Of a stretch of 64,000 nucleotides of DNA, positions 8,734 to 17,531 are shown in pieces. The notes under the pieces were generated by a model. The model searched no databases, had not been told where the DNA came from, and was given only the letters and a program-made list of their open reading frames with translations. This stretch comes from Methylomonas sp. MK1 (lineage in GTDB: Bacteria > Pseudomonadota > Gammaproteobacteria > Methylococcales > Methylomonadaceae), in contig NZ_AQOV01000002.1 in the NCBI RefSeq assembly GCF_000365425.1, forward strand, positions 806,001 through 870,000. Direction: 5' to 3'. Both the position numbers and the translations under genes were made by a program. Every line of letters begins with the position of its first letter. The first letter of the stretch is position 1.

Positions 8734-10353
8734 TCAGACCCCCCATCTGCCTGAACCAAAGGTTTCCATCAAGAAAAATTGCAGGATCGGATAGCCGAAG
8801 GCAATTAGCATGAATACGCCTATCACGATGTTCCATAAGGTGAAGCTGTTTAGGTAGCCGGGCAAGTAGTCAGGGCTGTCGAACTGTTCGGCATATTCGA
8901 CTTCACCGCTGAATACTTCAGTGCCGGTTTGAGTTTTATAGAGGTTATACATCAACAATCCCGCAGAAAAGATCAGTATCAGGCCGCCGAATATCATGGT
9001 TACTTCATAAGGCTCCCAAGACAAGGTCAATAAATTATTGTAATTGACACTGTCGATGCGTCTTGGTTGGCCCAATAAGCCCAAGATGTGCCAAGGCGTA
9101 GTCATGATGACCATGCCGACGAACCAGGTCCACAATTGAGTAGTAGCCAGCGAATTGCTAAATAAGGGCTTGCCGGTCAAAACCGGCCAGAAGTAATAGG
9201 CAATGCCGAAATACATGATGATGGTCGTGCCGCCGAAGATCAGGTGAAAGTGACCGGAAATCCAGGCGGTGTTATGCACCATGGCATTCATCGCGTAGCT
9301 GGCGTTGACCAAGCCGCCAAAGCCGCCAAAGATCAGCATCAACAAGCCCAGGATAATCGCCAGTACCATCGGATTGTGCCAAGGCAAGGCGGCTATCCAA
9401 CCGAACAGGCCCTTACCCCCGCGCAACCGACCGGCAATTTCCAGTGAGGCAATGACGGTAAAGCCGGTAACAAAGGTCGGTAAGGTCACCACGAAAGTAC
9501 CGATGGCATGCAAAATCTTCCAGCCGTGATTTTGTTCCGGGTCCATGTACAAGTGATGGAAACCGATCGGCAGGCTGAAGACCACTAGCAAAATAAAGGC
9601 GGCGCGCGCCATGATGTCGCTGAACAGATAACCGCCAGCCTGCTTTGGCACCAAGGTATAAAAGGCGGTGTAAGTAGGGATCAACCAGAAATAGACGATG
9701 GGGTGCAGAGTCCAGGCGAAGAGCGTCCGGGCCAGACCGGGGTCTATGGTGTCAATCAAGCCCAAAGCCCAGGGAATCAATTGGAACAATACCTCAGCGG
9801 CAACCCCGGCGCTGGTCCACAGCCATAATATAGCGTTGGCAGTCGTCGCAAACATTGCTAGCGGCACCGGTTTACCAGGATTTGCTTTTTTCCATTGCAT
9901 GTACATGACGATCATCGTCACGGCCCAAAACCAGGAGCCCACCACCAGTAAGGTTGCCCCTATGTAGAACAAAGGATGCGCTTGCAAGGGCGGGTAAAAG
10001 GTAAACATCACCGAGGCCGCGCCACCTAACAACGGCAATGCAGCTAGAACCACGCCGGTTAATGCCACACCGAAGCCGGTCCAGGCGAAGGTTTTATTCC
10101 AAACCGGCAATTTCAAACTGCTGGTGGCTACGTAATAGCCAAAACCCATGATAAAGAAGGTAGTCAGCACAAAGCCCATCAACACACCGTGAGTACTGAC
10201 CGAGGCGTAATACACTTCCCGCGATTCCAGAATTTTGAAAAAGCCGCTACGTTCGATGACTTGATAGCCGCCCATAACACAGGCCAGCGCGAACGCGCCA
10301 AATGCCACCCAGAAATGGGTCAGCGCCAGTTTTTTTTCCGCTGCGTTATCCAT
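8734..10353 (-). CDS. ba3-type (B-family) cytochrome c oxidase subunit I
   Basis: A 539-residue protein with about 13-14 hydrophobic segments, the catalytic subunit of a haem-copper oxygen reductase. Recognisable haem and copper ligand regions are STHGVLMGF (haem), TLHPIVYFWLIPTYTAFY with the CuB His and its neighbouring Tyr, HHLYMDPE, and HNTAWISGHFHLIFGG. The HPxVYFWL form of the CuB helix and the short companion subunits point to the B family (Thermus ba3-like) and not to the aa3 or cbb3 type. It overlaps the subunit II gene by eight bases. B-family enzymes typically have high oxygen affinity and a lower pumping ratio. Confidence 0.9.
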   Translation of the reverse strand: MDNAAEKKLALTHFWVAFGAFALACVMGGYQVIERSGFFKILESREVYYASVSTHGVLMGFVLTTFFIMGFGYYVATSSLKLPVWNKTFAWTGFGVALTGVVLAALPLLGGAASVMFTFYPPLQAHPLFYIGATLLVVGSWFWAVTMIVMYMQWKKANPGKPVPLAMFATTANAILWLWTSAGVAAEVLFQLIPWALGLIDTIDPGLARTLFAWTLHPIVYFWLIPTYTAFYTLVPKQAGGYLFSDIMARAAFILLVVFSLPIGFHHLYMDPEQNHGWKILHAIGTFVVTLPTFVTGFTVIASLEIAGRLRGGKGLFGWIAALPWHNPMVLAIILGLLMLIFGGFGGLVNASYAMNAMVHNTAWISGHFHLIFGGTTIIMYFGIAYYFWPVLTGKPLFSNSLATTQLWTWFVGMVIMTTPWHILGLLGQPRRIDSVNYNNLLTLSWEPYEVTMIFGGLILIFSAGLLMYNLYKTQTGTEVFSGEVEYAEQFDSPDYLPGYLNSFTLWNIVIGVFMLIAFGYPILQFFLMETFGSGRWGV

Positions 10354-10870
10354 GATTTACTCCCCCTTGTTTGTTGAGCGCTTCCCACTGCGCTTTGCCG
10401 ACTACCTTAATATTGCTCCACATGTGGGCGTGGCCCATACCGCAATACTCGTTGCACAGCAGCGGATAGTCGCCAGTATGGTGTAACAGGGTTTTGACTT
10501 GCGCGACATAGCCGGGCACGATCATCGTGCTCATATTGGTCATAGGAATGTGGACGCCATGAATGACGTCAAGGCTGACCCAGCGGAAGGTAATGTTGGT
10601 TTCTGCGGGTAAAACCAGGTCTTTAGGGTAAAACCCGTAACGGCCGGCCACCATACGGACAGTGATGCTCCCGTCGGGATGCTCTTGAACCCCGAGCTTA
10701 TCTTCGGCAAATTCTGCCGACAGATGCAGTTTGGCCGAATCGATGGCTTCAACATTACTCGGGGCATGAATGCCATGGAATAATGCGGAAGATAAAATGA
10801 CTACTACAAATAGTCCCGCGATCATTAGGGCAATAGCTGCCCACTGTTTTTCCAGTTGATGAATATGCAT
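10346..10870 (-). CDS. ba3-type cytochrome c oxidase subunit II (CuA)
   Basis: A 174-residue protein with one N-terminal membrane helix (about residues 12-35) and a periplasmic cupredoxin domain. The CuA site is seen in CNEYCGMGHAHM near residue 140, with the upstream His in HGVHIPMTN. One helix instead of two, and the short length, fit the B-family subunit II. I chose ATG at 10870 (MHIHQLEKQWAAI) because upstream codons encode the end of the preceding small gene in another frame. It is translated with subunit I (overlap of eight bases). Confidence 0.9.
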   Translation of the reverse strand: MHIHQLEKQWAAIALMIAGLFVVVILSSALFHGIHAPSNVEAIDSAKLHLSAEFAEDKLGVQEHPDGSITVRMVAGRYGFYPKDLVLPAETNITFRWVSLDVIHGVHIPMTNMSTMIVPGYVAQVKTLLHHTGDYPLLCNEYCGMGHAHMWSNIKVVGKAQWEALNKQGGVNHG

Positions 10871-10878
10871 TGGACCCC

Positions 10879-11031
10879 CTAACCGATATGGCCACGAGGT
10901 AAGAACACCCCGTAATACATCAGCAGCCAAGCTATCACCATGCCGCCGCTGACGATCAGCATTAATGCCCAGGTACCGATTGGGGCGCTTTGCAGAATTT
11001 CTTTACGTTCTTCTTCAGAGAGATTGTTCAT
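10879..11031 (-). CDS. Small one-helix oxidase subunit, IIa-like
   Basis: A 50-residue protein, MNNLSEEERKEILQSAPIGT then one hydrophobic helix and a short tail. ATG at 11031 is preceded by AAGGAAGG, a good ribosome site. Thermus ba3 oxidase has a single-helix subunit IIa encoded directly before subunits II and I, and the position here (eight bases before the subunit II gene) is the same. The function as subunit IIa is inferred from position, size and topology, not from sequence identity. Confidence 0.7.
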   Translation of the reverse strand: MNNLSEEERKEILQSAPIGTWALMLIVSGGMVIAWLLMYYGVFLPRGHIG

Positions 11032-11486
11032 ATCCTTCCTTCTTGTATGCGTTTTGATAGGAATTATGTTGGCAACCAACGGCATGAACAGCACCGGTTT
11101 CGTCATTCTTACTGATGACTTTACCATCTGATTGCTGGGGTAATCATACCCTTAGCTTCGGACTAATCGAAAGCGATAAATCAGTGGTACGAATTGTTAG
11201 AGGAGGATTGGCTGAAAGCTCACAGAGAACGCACTCGGCGGTTGACGGGCGGGGAGAACGTTGGAGGACTGGGACTTTGTTGATGCACCAAGAAACACTG
11301 CGCGGCAGGAAATCTCTTATGCAGCTTTCAAAAAGCCAAAAAACTGGTATTGACGGAGTCGGCATGTCACTATTTGGTGCAAATAGATAGTTCGACCCTA
11401 TAAAAATTACCAGGACCCGCAAGTATGAAATACCAGAAAAGTGCCTGCAAGAGTCCGTGCCGAATCACTAACCAGCGATAACCACA
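11032..11486. other. Divergent intergenic region upstream of the oxidase operon
   Basis: About 455 bases separating the minus-strand oxidase operon from a plus-strand membrane-protein gene. It should hold the oxidase promoter. A short frame at about 11258-11362 reads EDWDFVDAPRNTARQEISYA before a stop and looks protein-like. It has no start and may be a gene relic. I found no confident operator. Confidence 0.4.
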
Positions 11487-11819
11487 ATGAATCAGCCGAT
11501 CGATGAATTTCAAGAAACTCCGCCCCGCCATGTGAAATATCGATTGCTCGGGTTTTCGAATGCTGCGTTATTGCTGGCGGCTTGTAACTTTGTGATCTGG
11601 TTGTTTATTTTATTTCCCATCTATGCCGCTACCGATGGTGTATCCAACAGCGATGGCTTACGCTTTTTAATTGTGGCCTTTATCGTGATGGATCTGGTTG
11701 GCTTAGGATTAGCTTCCGTGGCGATGTTCAAGTCGAAACTCCGAAAAACCATGGCTAACTACGGATTTGTGCTTAATATCGCGATGATAGGTTTAAATCT
11801 TTCGGTATTTCCGTTTTAA
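11487..11819 (+). CDS. Small three-helix membrane protein of unknown function
   Basis: A 110-residue protein with three hydrophobic segments (about residues 23-46, 57-82 and 91-109) and a short hydrophilic N-terminus. I do not recognise the family. It stands alone, divergent from the oxidase operon and followed by a strong terminator, so it is probably a single-gene transcript. Confidence 0.65.
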   Translation: MNQPIDEFQETPPRHVKYRLLGFSNAALLLAACNFVIWLFILFPIYAATDGVSNSDGLRFLIVAFIVMDLVGLGLASVAMFKSKLRKTMANYGFVLNIAMIGLNLSVFPF

Positions 11820-11936
11820 ATAGAGGTAACTGTTCAGCATCGGTTTATAACTAACCTCAATCCCCCTTTGAAAAAGGGGACAGGCACATCTGAAAGATCG
11901 ATGAATAATTACAAATAAAGATTACCCCCATAAAGT

Positions 11937-11971
11937 AAAAAAGCCTGTAGCAATGTGCTACAGGCTTTTTT
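11937..11971. terminator. Bidirectional rho-independent terminator
   Basis: A run of A, then GCCTGTAGCA at 11943-11952, a three-base loop, TGCTACAGGC at 11956-11965, then a run of T. The perfect stem with A and T runs on the two sides works in both directions and serves the convergent genes at 11819 and 12043. Confidence 0.92.
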
Positions 11972-12042
11972 ATGTTGCTGGCTAACTGAGCTTCAGGTCC
12001 CAACAAAGGAGGGTATCGCCCACACTTTGTTGGTTGAATTTC

Positions 12043-14274
12043 TTACCAGGTCATCGTAACCACCGACTTCACATTCTTGGTCGGATTGTAGGTATAACCC
12101 GCCGCAGTCACACTGTTCAACGTATAGGTAGCGGAACCACCAGTCAGTTTTGTTGTAGTAGCAGTTTGGATAACGGTGCCTGTAGCGTCGGTTTTACTGG
12201 TAATAGTACCGGCAACCGAACCACTAAATGTACCTACTACAGTAGCATTTGCTACTGGCTTGCCGTTGGAATCGATCAATTTAACCGACATTTTTGCCTG
12301 CACATTGGTGCTTTTAACGATAGACATGCCTATCGTGGATACCCACATGGTCGGCAGAGGCGGTGCGGTAACCGTAACCTGTACCGTTTTGGTGTCGGTT
12401 AATTGATATTGATTGGTAACCAGCAATTTAACGGTGTAGGTGCCAACTGTCGTAAAAGTATGAGCTGGATTCGACCCGGTCGCGCTGGTGTTATCCCCAA
12501 ATGACCATTGATAGCTGGTGATATTGCCATTGCCCACCGTGTTATTCGCCGAGAAATTAACCGTTAACGGTGCTGGGCCTGACAAAGTTGAGGCGGATAT
12601 GGCGCCAACTGGAGGTTTTGTCAGGACAGTGCCAGCCGGCACGTAGCTACCGGTGATCTGGTATTGCCCCAAGCTGCCGTAAACAGAGTAGCCCGCATCA
12701 CCGCTTACTGCCGCGCGACCTGAGCCTTCTACTGCCAAATAATATGTGCCTGCCGGTACGGATTGGTTGATGGCTGCTGTTAAAGTGGTTTCTGGCGCGT
12801 TGCTAGCCACCACGGTACCGCTAGCGTTGTATAAGGTCAACTTAATGTCCAGGTTTGGACCTACTGCTGCAGGACTGGCTGTCAAGTTAATAAGCCCGCC
12901 ACCAGTGCTGACCACAAACATATCAGTATCGGTTGATGTTTCGATGACGCCGAAAGTTTGAATATTCAGTGCAGTGGCAGTACCGATATTTTTCAGAGAG
13001 CTTGCTGTACTTGGTGTATTACCGTAATCGTCGCTTCGAGCCAGAATGCCGTAACTGGCTAGGGTCCCAATATCATCCTGTTGATTGTTGGCGTTTGGAT
13101 AGCTGCCCGGGTTCCATTGCGTCAGATTTTTGTAATAGCCCACACCCATAATCGGAGCCCAACTGGTGACGCCGGTACCGTGGCCAGCGTAATAGCCGGT
13201 GCTGGGTTTTTGGCCGTCGTGTTGCAGGCCCAGGTTATGGCCGGCTTCGTGAGAGACTGCTTCAGCGATGTATTTTTCGTTGTTTGCCAAGCCGTCTTGG
13301 AACACCCAGGCCGGTTGGTAATAAGCGTTGTTGACGAAATTGACTACGCCGACATAGGCAACACCGCCGCAACCGCAGTTAAATACGGTTTTGGTGACCA
13401 CTACGCGTATCCCGTAGTTGGTATCCGCCGCGCTGGTGCGGAATAAGGCATCGTTAGTCGGCAGTTGGGTGGTCACGTCCACATCGAAGGCGATGTAATC
13501 TTCCGCGACCCGATTCCACATGCTAATGATATTACTGCGCTCGGTATCGTCGAAAACGCTAGGGTTGCCGGTCAGATCGTAAGCTGGCGCGTTAATGGTG
13601 GAGGCGGACCAAGCGGTGCCCTGAGCAACATGACCATCGAAATCCAGGTAAATGGTTTTGCTTGCACCAGGCTTGCTGTGCAATACAAAGGCGTTAGCCA
13701 GCGCCGCTTTCGATGCTATAGGTACCGGCGGATTGCTGGTGCCTGTTGTGCCGGCGACATTATTGGGCGAGACCAGATTACCGGCTTGCGTTTGATTTTG
13801 CTGATCGGCTGTATTGTCCACATATAATACTCTGCCGTTACCGTCGACCCGCATCGTCTCGTCTTGAGTCAACATTTCCTTGAATTTTTTCGGGGTCAAA
13901 CCATGATTTGACGCCACTTTGGGCAAATCGGCACCCAGCATATCGATAGCGTATTGGCCTTGATAATTGACCGGCAATTCGACCATCGCACCTGTGTTAG
14001 ACAGCGTAGTAGAGGCGTTACTGGTGATGGAAAGCGGATCGCTGCCGTCGCCGTTGGCGCCAGTATCGATGACTTGTTTGATTTTTCCTTGATCGTCAAT
14101 TTGTACCGTATAGTTGCGGCCCTGCATCACAGTCGCAACTAGATCGCGGTTTTGGTCGAGATCCTTGCCGATCAGGCGGGATGTATCTGCGGCAAACGCA
14201 AATGTGGAAAAAAGTAGTCCGGCGGAAATAGCGGATGCCAGAGTTTTGGATTTTCTTAGGATATGAGTATTCAT
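12043..14274 (-). CDS. Secreted zinc metalloprotease with PPC and PKD domains
   Basis: A 743-residue exported protein. A signal peptide lies at about residues 1-30 and is followed by a pro-region. The catalytic domain has the metzincin motif HEAGHNLGLQHD (near residue 340) and a Met-turn PIMGVGYY about 30 residues later, which together bind zinc. A pre-peptidase C-terminal (PPC) domain follows (about residues 430-525), then a PKD domain (about 565-645, with YQWSFGDNTSATG) and a C-terminal Ig-like domain of about 95 residues. The ATG at 14274 is preceded by AAGGTGA. The likely job is extracellular protein degradation. The substrate is unknown. Confidence 0.88.
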   Translation of the reverse strand: MNTHILRKSKTLASAISAGLLFSTFAFAADTSRLIGKDLDQNRDLVATVMQGRNYTVQIDDQGKIKQVIDTGANGDGSDPLSITSNASTTLSNTGAMVELPVNYQGQYAIDMLGADLPKVASNHGLTPKKFKEMLTQDETMRVDGNGRVLYVDNTADQQNQTQAGNLVSPNNVAGTTGTSNPPVPIASKAALANAFVLHSKPGASKTIYLDFDGHVAQGTAWSASTINAPAYDLTGNPSVFDDTERSNIISMWNRVAEDYIAFDVDVTTQLPTNDALFRTSAADTNYGIRVVVTKTVFNCGCGGVAYVGVVNFVNNAYYQPAWVFQDGLANNEKYIAEAVSHEAGHNLGLQHDGQKPSTGYYAGHGTGVTSWAPIMGVGYYKNLTQWNPGSYPNANNQQDDIGTLASYGILARSDDYGNTPSTASSLKNIGTATALNIQTFGVIETSTDTDMFVVSTGGGLINLTASPAAVGPNLDIKLTLYNASGTVVASNAPETTLTAAINQSVPAGTYYLAVEGSGRAAVSGDAGYSVYGSLGQYQITGSYVPAGTVLTKPPVGAISASTLSGPAPLTVNFSANNTVGNGNITSYQWSFGDNTSATGSNPAHTFTTVGTYTVKLLVTNQYQLTDTKTVQVTVTAPPLPTMWVSTIGMSIVKSTNVQAKMSVKLIDSNGKPVANATVVGTFSGSVAGTITSKTDATGTVIQTATTTKLTGGSATYTLNSVTAAGYTYNPTKNVKSVVTMTW

Positions 14275-14296
14275 ATCGGTCACCTTTGGAGTTTAA

Positions 14297-14358
14297 CTTC
14301 AGTAAGCACACCAACCGAGCCAACTTACTGAAGCGAGATCGCCTAGCGGCGTCTCGGG
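14297..14358 (-). promoter_or_regulatory. Structured 5' leader of the metalloprotease gene
   Basis: Two hairpins lie just upstream of the minus-strand start. CTTCAGTAAG and CTTACTGAAG (about 14297-14333) form a perfect 10-bp stem. CGAGATCGCC and GGCGTCTCG (about 14333-14358) form a second stem with one bulge. They would be in the mRNA leader, and the first ends about 25 bases before the start codon. The layout does not match a riboswitch class that I can recognise. Confidence 0.5.
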
Positions 14359-14916
14359 GTAAAAATAGTGGTACCGTTTTGGTACCGGTAATAAACGATT
14401 AAATTTTCTAATCGGGCGGCAATGTAACATCCAAAAATATGCTCGGTGAAATACAGTCCAATTTTTTAGTGTTCAGTCAAAAAACGTCTGCGAAAAGTCT
14501 GGGTTGGCGCACAAAAATGTCCCAGCCGATACTGGTAAAGCGCACGAATAGGTTTATTTTTTGGTGAGGGTATTGTACGGACGAGTGTTAACGAACGGTT
14601 TGCGCGCCGATTATTAGCTCTCTAGCGCAGTTGGCTGATTGCTTAATGGGGGGCTTTAGCGATATGAAATCAGTTAATCCTTTGCAGCTATGCCACAATA
14701 GGCGGTTGGAATCATCTGTGTTTGTAAGCGGGGCTTTATAGAGCAACTGTGTGCGTCGATCAGTTGATGAAGGTCGGTAAAAAAGATGCTCACTGGTTGT
14801 TAACAGGCCGTTTTTGCCTTGGCGGCTTTTCACGAATGAACGCCGGCGCACAAAAGATTTCCAGCGTGGTACCTACTCAATAATTATTATTAGCGACGGT
14901 TTGCTCAGGAGCAAAT
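14359..14916. other. Intergenic region without a recognised gene
   Basis: About 560 bases between the metalloprotease leader and the plus-strand NlpE-like gene. An 87-codon minus frame at 14588-14851 has no recognisable family or good ribosome site. The region must contain the two divergent promoters. I see no other feature. Confidence 0.4.
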
Positions 14917-15399
14917 ATGCGAACAGTTAAATCAAAATTAAAAAAAAATCTGGTCATTTTTCTGGTGATGGCTGCTTTTTCTGTATTTAATCCAGCGCTT
15001 GCCGAAACGGCTGGGGCTGATGATAAGGATGCTCATCACGAACACAAGAGTATGGATTGGCCAGGGATTTATACTGGCTTAACCCCTTGTGCCGACTGTA
15101 TCGGCGTGAAAACCACACTGGCCTTGAACAAAAACGGCAGTTATCTGCTGATGACCCAGTTTTTGGGGAAATCGGAACGGGAGTTTACTGAAAAGGGTAA
15201 GTTTGCCCCGGGTGAGAAAGCCAATACTCTGGTTTTGACGCCAAAGAATGGCTCAACGTCGCAGCAATATCTGGTTGAAAAAGATGCGTTGATTCAGTTG
15301 GATAAAAGCGGCAACCGGTTCACCGGCAAACTTGCGGATCGCTATATTTTGCGTAGAACCAGCGTCACCGATAAGCAGCCTGAACATTCCGGGCATTGA
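14917..15399 (+). CDS. NlpE-like exported protein
   Basis: A 160-residue protein with a signal peptide (residues 1-29, cleaved near ALAETA). The following domain resembles the N-terminal domain of NlpE: WPGIYTGLTPCADCIGVKTTLALNKNGSY, which holds the CxxC pair of that family, then a short beta barrel. NlpE in enterobacteria is an outer-membrane lipoprotein tied to copper stress and Cpx signalling. This protein has no lipobox cysteine at the cleavage site, so it may be soluble in the periplasm. A Cpx-like system is encoded about 16 kb away at 31617-33774. A functional link is possible but not shown. Confidence 0.8.
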   Translation: MRTVKSKLKKNLVIFLVMAAFSVFNPALAETAGADDKDAHHEHKSMDWPGIYTGLTPCADCIGVKTTLALNKNGSYLLMTQFLGKSEREFTEKGKFAPGEKANTLVLTPKNGSTSQQYLVEKDALIQLDKSGNRFTGKLADRYILRRTSVTDKQPEHSGH

Positions 15400-15412
15400 T
15401 TTAAACCTTAAG

Positions 15413-15444
15413 CCGGGTGGCCGCGTGCGCTGGCGGCCACCCGG
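15413..15444. terminator. Strong hairpin between convergent genes
   Basis: CCGGGTGGCCGC at 15413-15424 pairs perfectly with GCGGCCACCCGG at 15433-15444 around an eight-base loop, between convergent stops at 15399 and 15457. The stem is very stable, but no T-run follows on either strand. Confidence 0.6.
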
Positions 15445-15456
15445 AGATTAGAACTG

Positions 15457-16395
15457 TTATATCGATTTCTGCTGGTTTTTGCGCCGAAAATAGACAATGG
15501 CTAAAAGTACCGTCAAGGCCAACGCGCCAAGCATGAAACGCGGTTCCACGACCTTCACCGAATGATTTTCGTCTTTGAATTTGAACTTGGCGAGTACGCC
15601 CAAGGCGGGGTCGGTAATGTCGATGGTAATCGATTTGGCGGCAAGATTTAAAAATTGCACTTCGCTGCCATCGAATGGCTTGTTGTTACGGGTATCGTTG
15701 CTGACCATGCCAGGATAAAGCGGTGTTTCAGCAAGTTGCGAGATGCTCAACTGCTTGGCGATTTCTTGCTCAAGCTCGCGAGTGGTTTTGCCGTCGGTTT
15801 TGATATGAATCGGTTTTTGGTCGTCTATCTTAATCTCGATTTCGCCTTGCAAGGCGGTGAGGGCTTTTTTCGAGGAAAAGCCGTCCAAATATTCCACATC
15901 CGCGCTGAACACCAGATCAAAAGCCACTTGCACGCCATCGGCGTTGAAATTTTTATCGGCAAGATCGAAACGCAAGCCTTGGTTGCTGTAATCTCTCACT
16001 GTTATCGTTGTCAACGAATAGCCGGTTTTGTTGGCGATGATTAATTCTGCTTGTTCCGGCGGTTGGGTAATGGTGATGCCGCGCCAATTCGGATCCAGCT
16101 GAATCATGCCGTCCTTCATCGATGTGAGCAGTTTTTTTGTGACCGCGTGAGGCTGTGTCGCATCATCAAATTTGTGTGCATTGAGAAAGCTCAAGCCGGT
16201 AGAGCGATACAGCTCTCCATCGTCGATACGCCATTCCGCCGTGTATGAAAACAGCGAATCGCTGGTTCTGCGAGGCATGCTGGTATGAATGCGCAATTTA
16301 TCCTGCTCTGCCGGCGTGGTGAGTGCAAAGGCTGATTGGACAAAAACACCCGACGAACAGAATGTCAGAATGATGGCGAGAGTCGTTCGTTTCAT
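15457..16395 (-). CDS. Exported protein with C-terminal membrane anchor, unknown function
   Basis: A 312-residue protein with a signal peptide (MKRTTLAIILTFCSSGVFVQSAFA), a large beta-rich soluble domain, and a C-terminal hydrophobic segment (LGALALTVLLAIVYF) followed by basic residues. This gives an inner-membrane protein with a periplasmic domain. ATG at 16395 is chosen because it begins the signal peptide. The longer frame adds an unlikely N-terminus. I do not recognise the family. Confidence 0.7.
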   Translation of the reverse strand: MKRTTLAIILTFCSSGVFVQSAFALTTPAEQDKLRIHTSMPRRTSDSLFSYTAEWRIDDGELYRSTGLSFLNAHKFDDATQPHAVTKKLLTSMKDGMIQLDPNWRGITITQPPEQAELIIANKTGYSLTTITVRDYSNQGLRFDLADKNFNADGVQVAFDLVFSADVEYLDGFSSKKALTALQGEIEIKIDDQKPIHIKTDGKTTRELEQEIAKQLSISQLAETPLYPGMVSNDTRNNKPFDGSEVQFLNLAAKSITIDITDPALGVLAKFKFKDENHSVKVVEPRFMLGALALTVLLAIVYFRRKNQQKSI

Positions 16396-16866
16396 CGTGG
16401 TTCCAAGCAAAAAGAAAATTACGTTAGCATAATGCGGCGTAAATGACACAACCTTTGATTAGTCGGACCTTAACGCCACTAATTTGTAGTGTTTGCCAGT
16501 GCTGATAATTTGCGGAAAACTAGACTTTGCTTCCTGGTGTTTGATCCGAAAAGGAGGCGGTTTATGTGTTCGGGAACCAAAAAAATTCACCGCTTGAAAT
16601 AAATTTTCAAGCAAAAAATAGGGATATTGAGGCCGGCAAACACCACGTAGCAAGCGCTCGAATATATGTTCTGTACTACAATCCCAGTGCGCTGGGCGGC
16701 TGGGTGCTGAATCAGGCTGTTTTAAGTCAATAAGTTGCCAGCAGGGTATCGGTAAAATCCGAAGAGGGTAGAAGTGGACGAATCGATAGGGAGTAGAAAT
16801 AGTGGGAACTAGAATTTTTCCGCTAAATTGTTCAAAAAATTAATAGATTAATAAGGAAATGCCGTT
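16396..16866. other. Intergenic region, no gene recognised
   Basis: About 470 bases between divergent genes. A small hairpin CCCAG/CTGGG occurs at about 16682-16695. The last 60 bases are AT-rich and include AAGGAAAT just before the next start. A 64-codon minus frame at 16459-16653 looks random. Confidence 0.35.
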
Positions 16867-17451
16867 ATGACATTAGATTCTCATGCTGCTAAATTAAAAG
16901 AAATGGCGGAGAAAATTATAGATTTTACGCCTCAAGAAATCAGTAGTATTACGCCGGAAGAAATTCAACGTTTATTTTATGATTTACAAGTTTATCAAAT
17001 TGAGTTGCAAATGCAGAATGAAGAGCTGCAAAAAGCGCAATTTGAATTGTCCCGCTTAAATAATAAATTAAATTTTACCTACCATTGTGTTCCGGTGGGT
17101 ATTATAACCCTAGATTATCAAGGCTTCATAGAACAAGCGAATCATACCTTTGCAGATATGTTGGGCTATAAAGCCAGTAAATTGCAGAAAACGCATTTTT
17201 CCAAGCTGATTTTCGAAGAAGACAAGAATATATTTATTCACCGTTTTGACGCTTTTTTCAAAGCGCCAACCAATAAAAGTTTACAGTTGCGTTTGCAAGG
17301 GGATAAGAATTTTGCTTTCCCTGCTTTAATCAAAGGTAATGCGGATGACGGTAGCGATACGGCAGGGGAATCGTTTGATTTGAAAACGCGTAAATTAATC
17401 GTGACTATCACAAATATTAGCGACGTGATAACAGACACAAATAAGACTTGA
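16867..17451 (+). CDS. PAS domain protein
   Basis: A 194-residue protein. The N-terminal 75 residues form a helical segment likely to be a coiled coil (LQVYQIELQMQNEELQKAQFELSRLNNKLNFTY), which is common before PAS domains in chemotaxis-like sensors. A single PAS domain follows (VPVGIITLDYQGFIEQANHTFADMLGY, about residues 77-180). There is no output domain. It lies 80 bases before the CheB-CheR-PAS fusion gene and probably forms a signalling pair with it. Ligand unknown. Confidence 0.82.
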   Translation: MTLDSHAAKLKEMAEKIIDFTPQEISSITPEEIQRLFYDLQVYQIELQMQNEELQKAQFELSRLNNKLNFTYHCVPVGIITLDYQGFIEQANHTFADMLGYKASKLQKTHFSKLIFEEDKNIFIHRFDAFFKAPTNKSLQLRLQGDKNFAFPALIKGNADDGSDTAGESFDLKTRKLIVTITNISDVITDTNKT

Positions 17452-17531
17452 GTGTACTGTCGCAGCGTGACGGGTAAAGTTGTCCAGAGGCTTTATTAAT
17501 TTAAACGATTGATATTAAATAACATGGTTTT

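Noticed and set aside
11258..11362. A short protein-like stretch (EDWDFVDAPRNTARQEISYA) in the oxidase-operon promoter region
   Set aside because: A stop precedes it, no start is available and it is only about 35 codons long. It was noted as a possible relic but not called as a gene.
14284..14400. Cyclic di-GMP riboswitch before the metalloprotease
   Set aside because: The hairpins lack the conserved GEMM core bases, so no riboswitch class was assigned.
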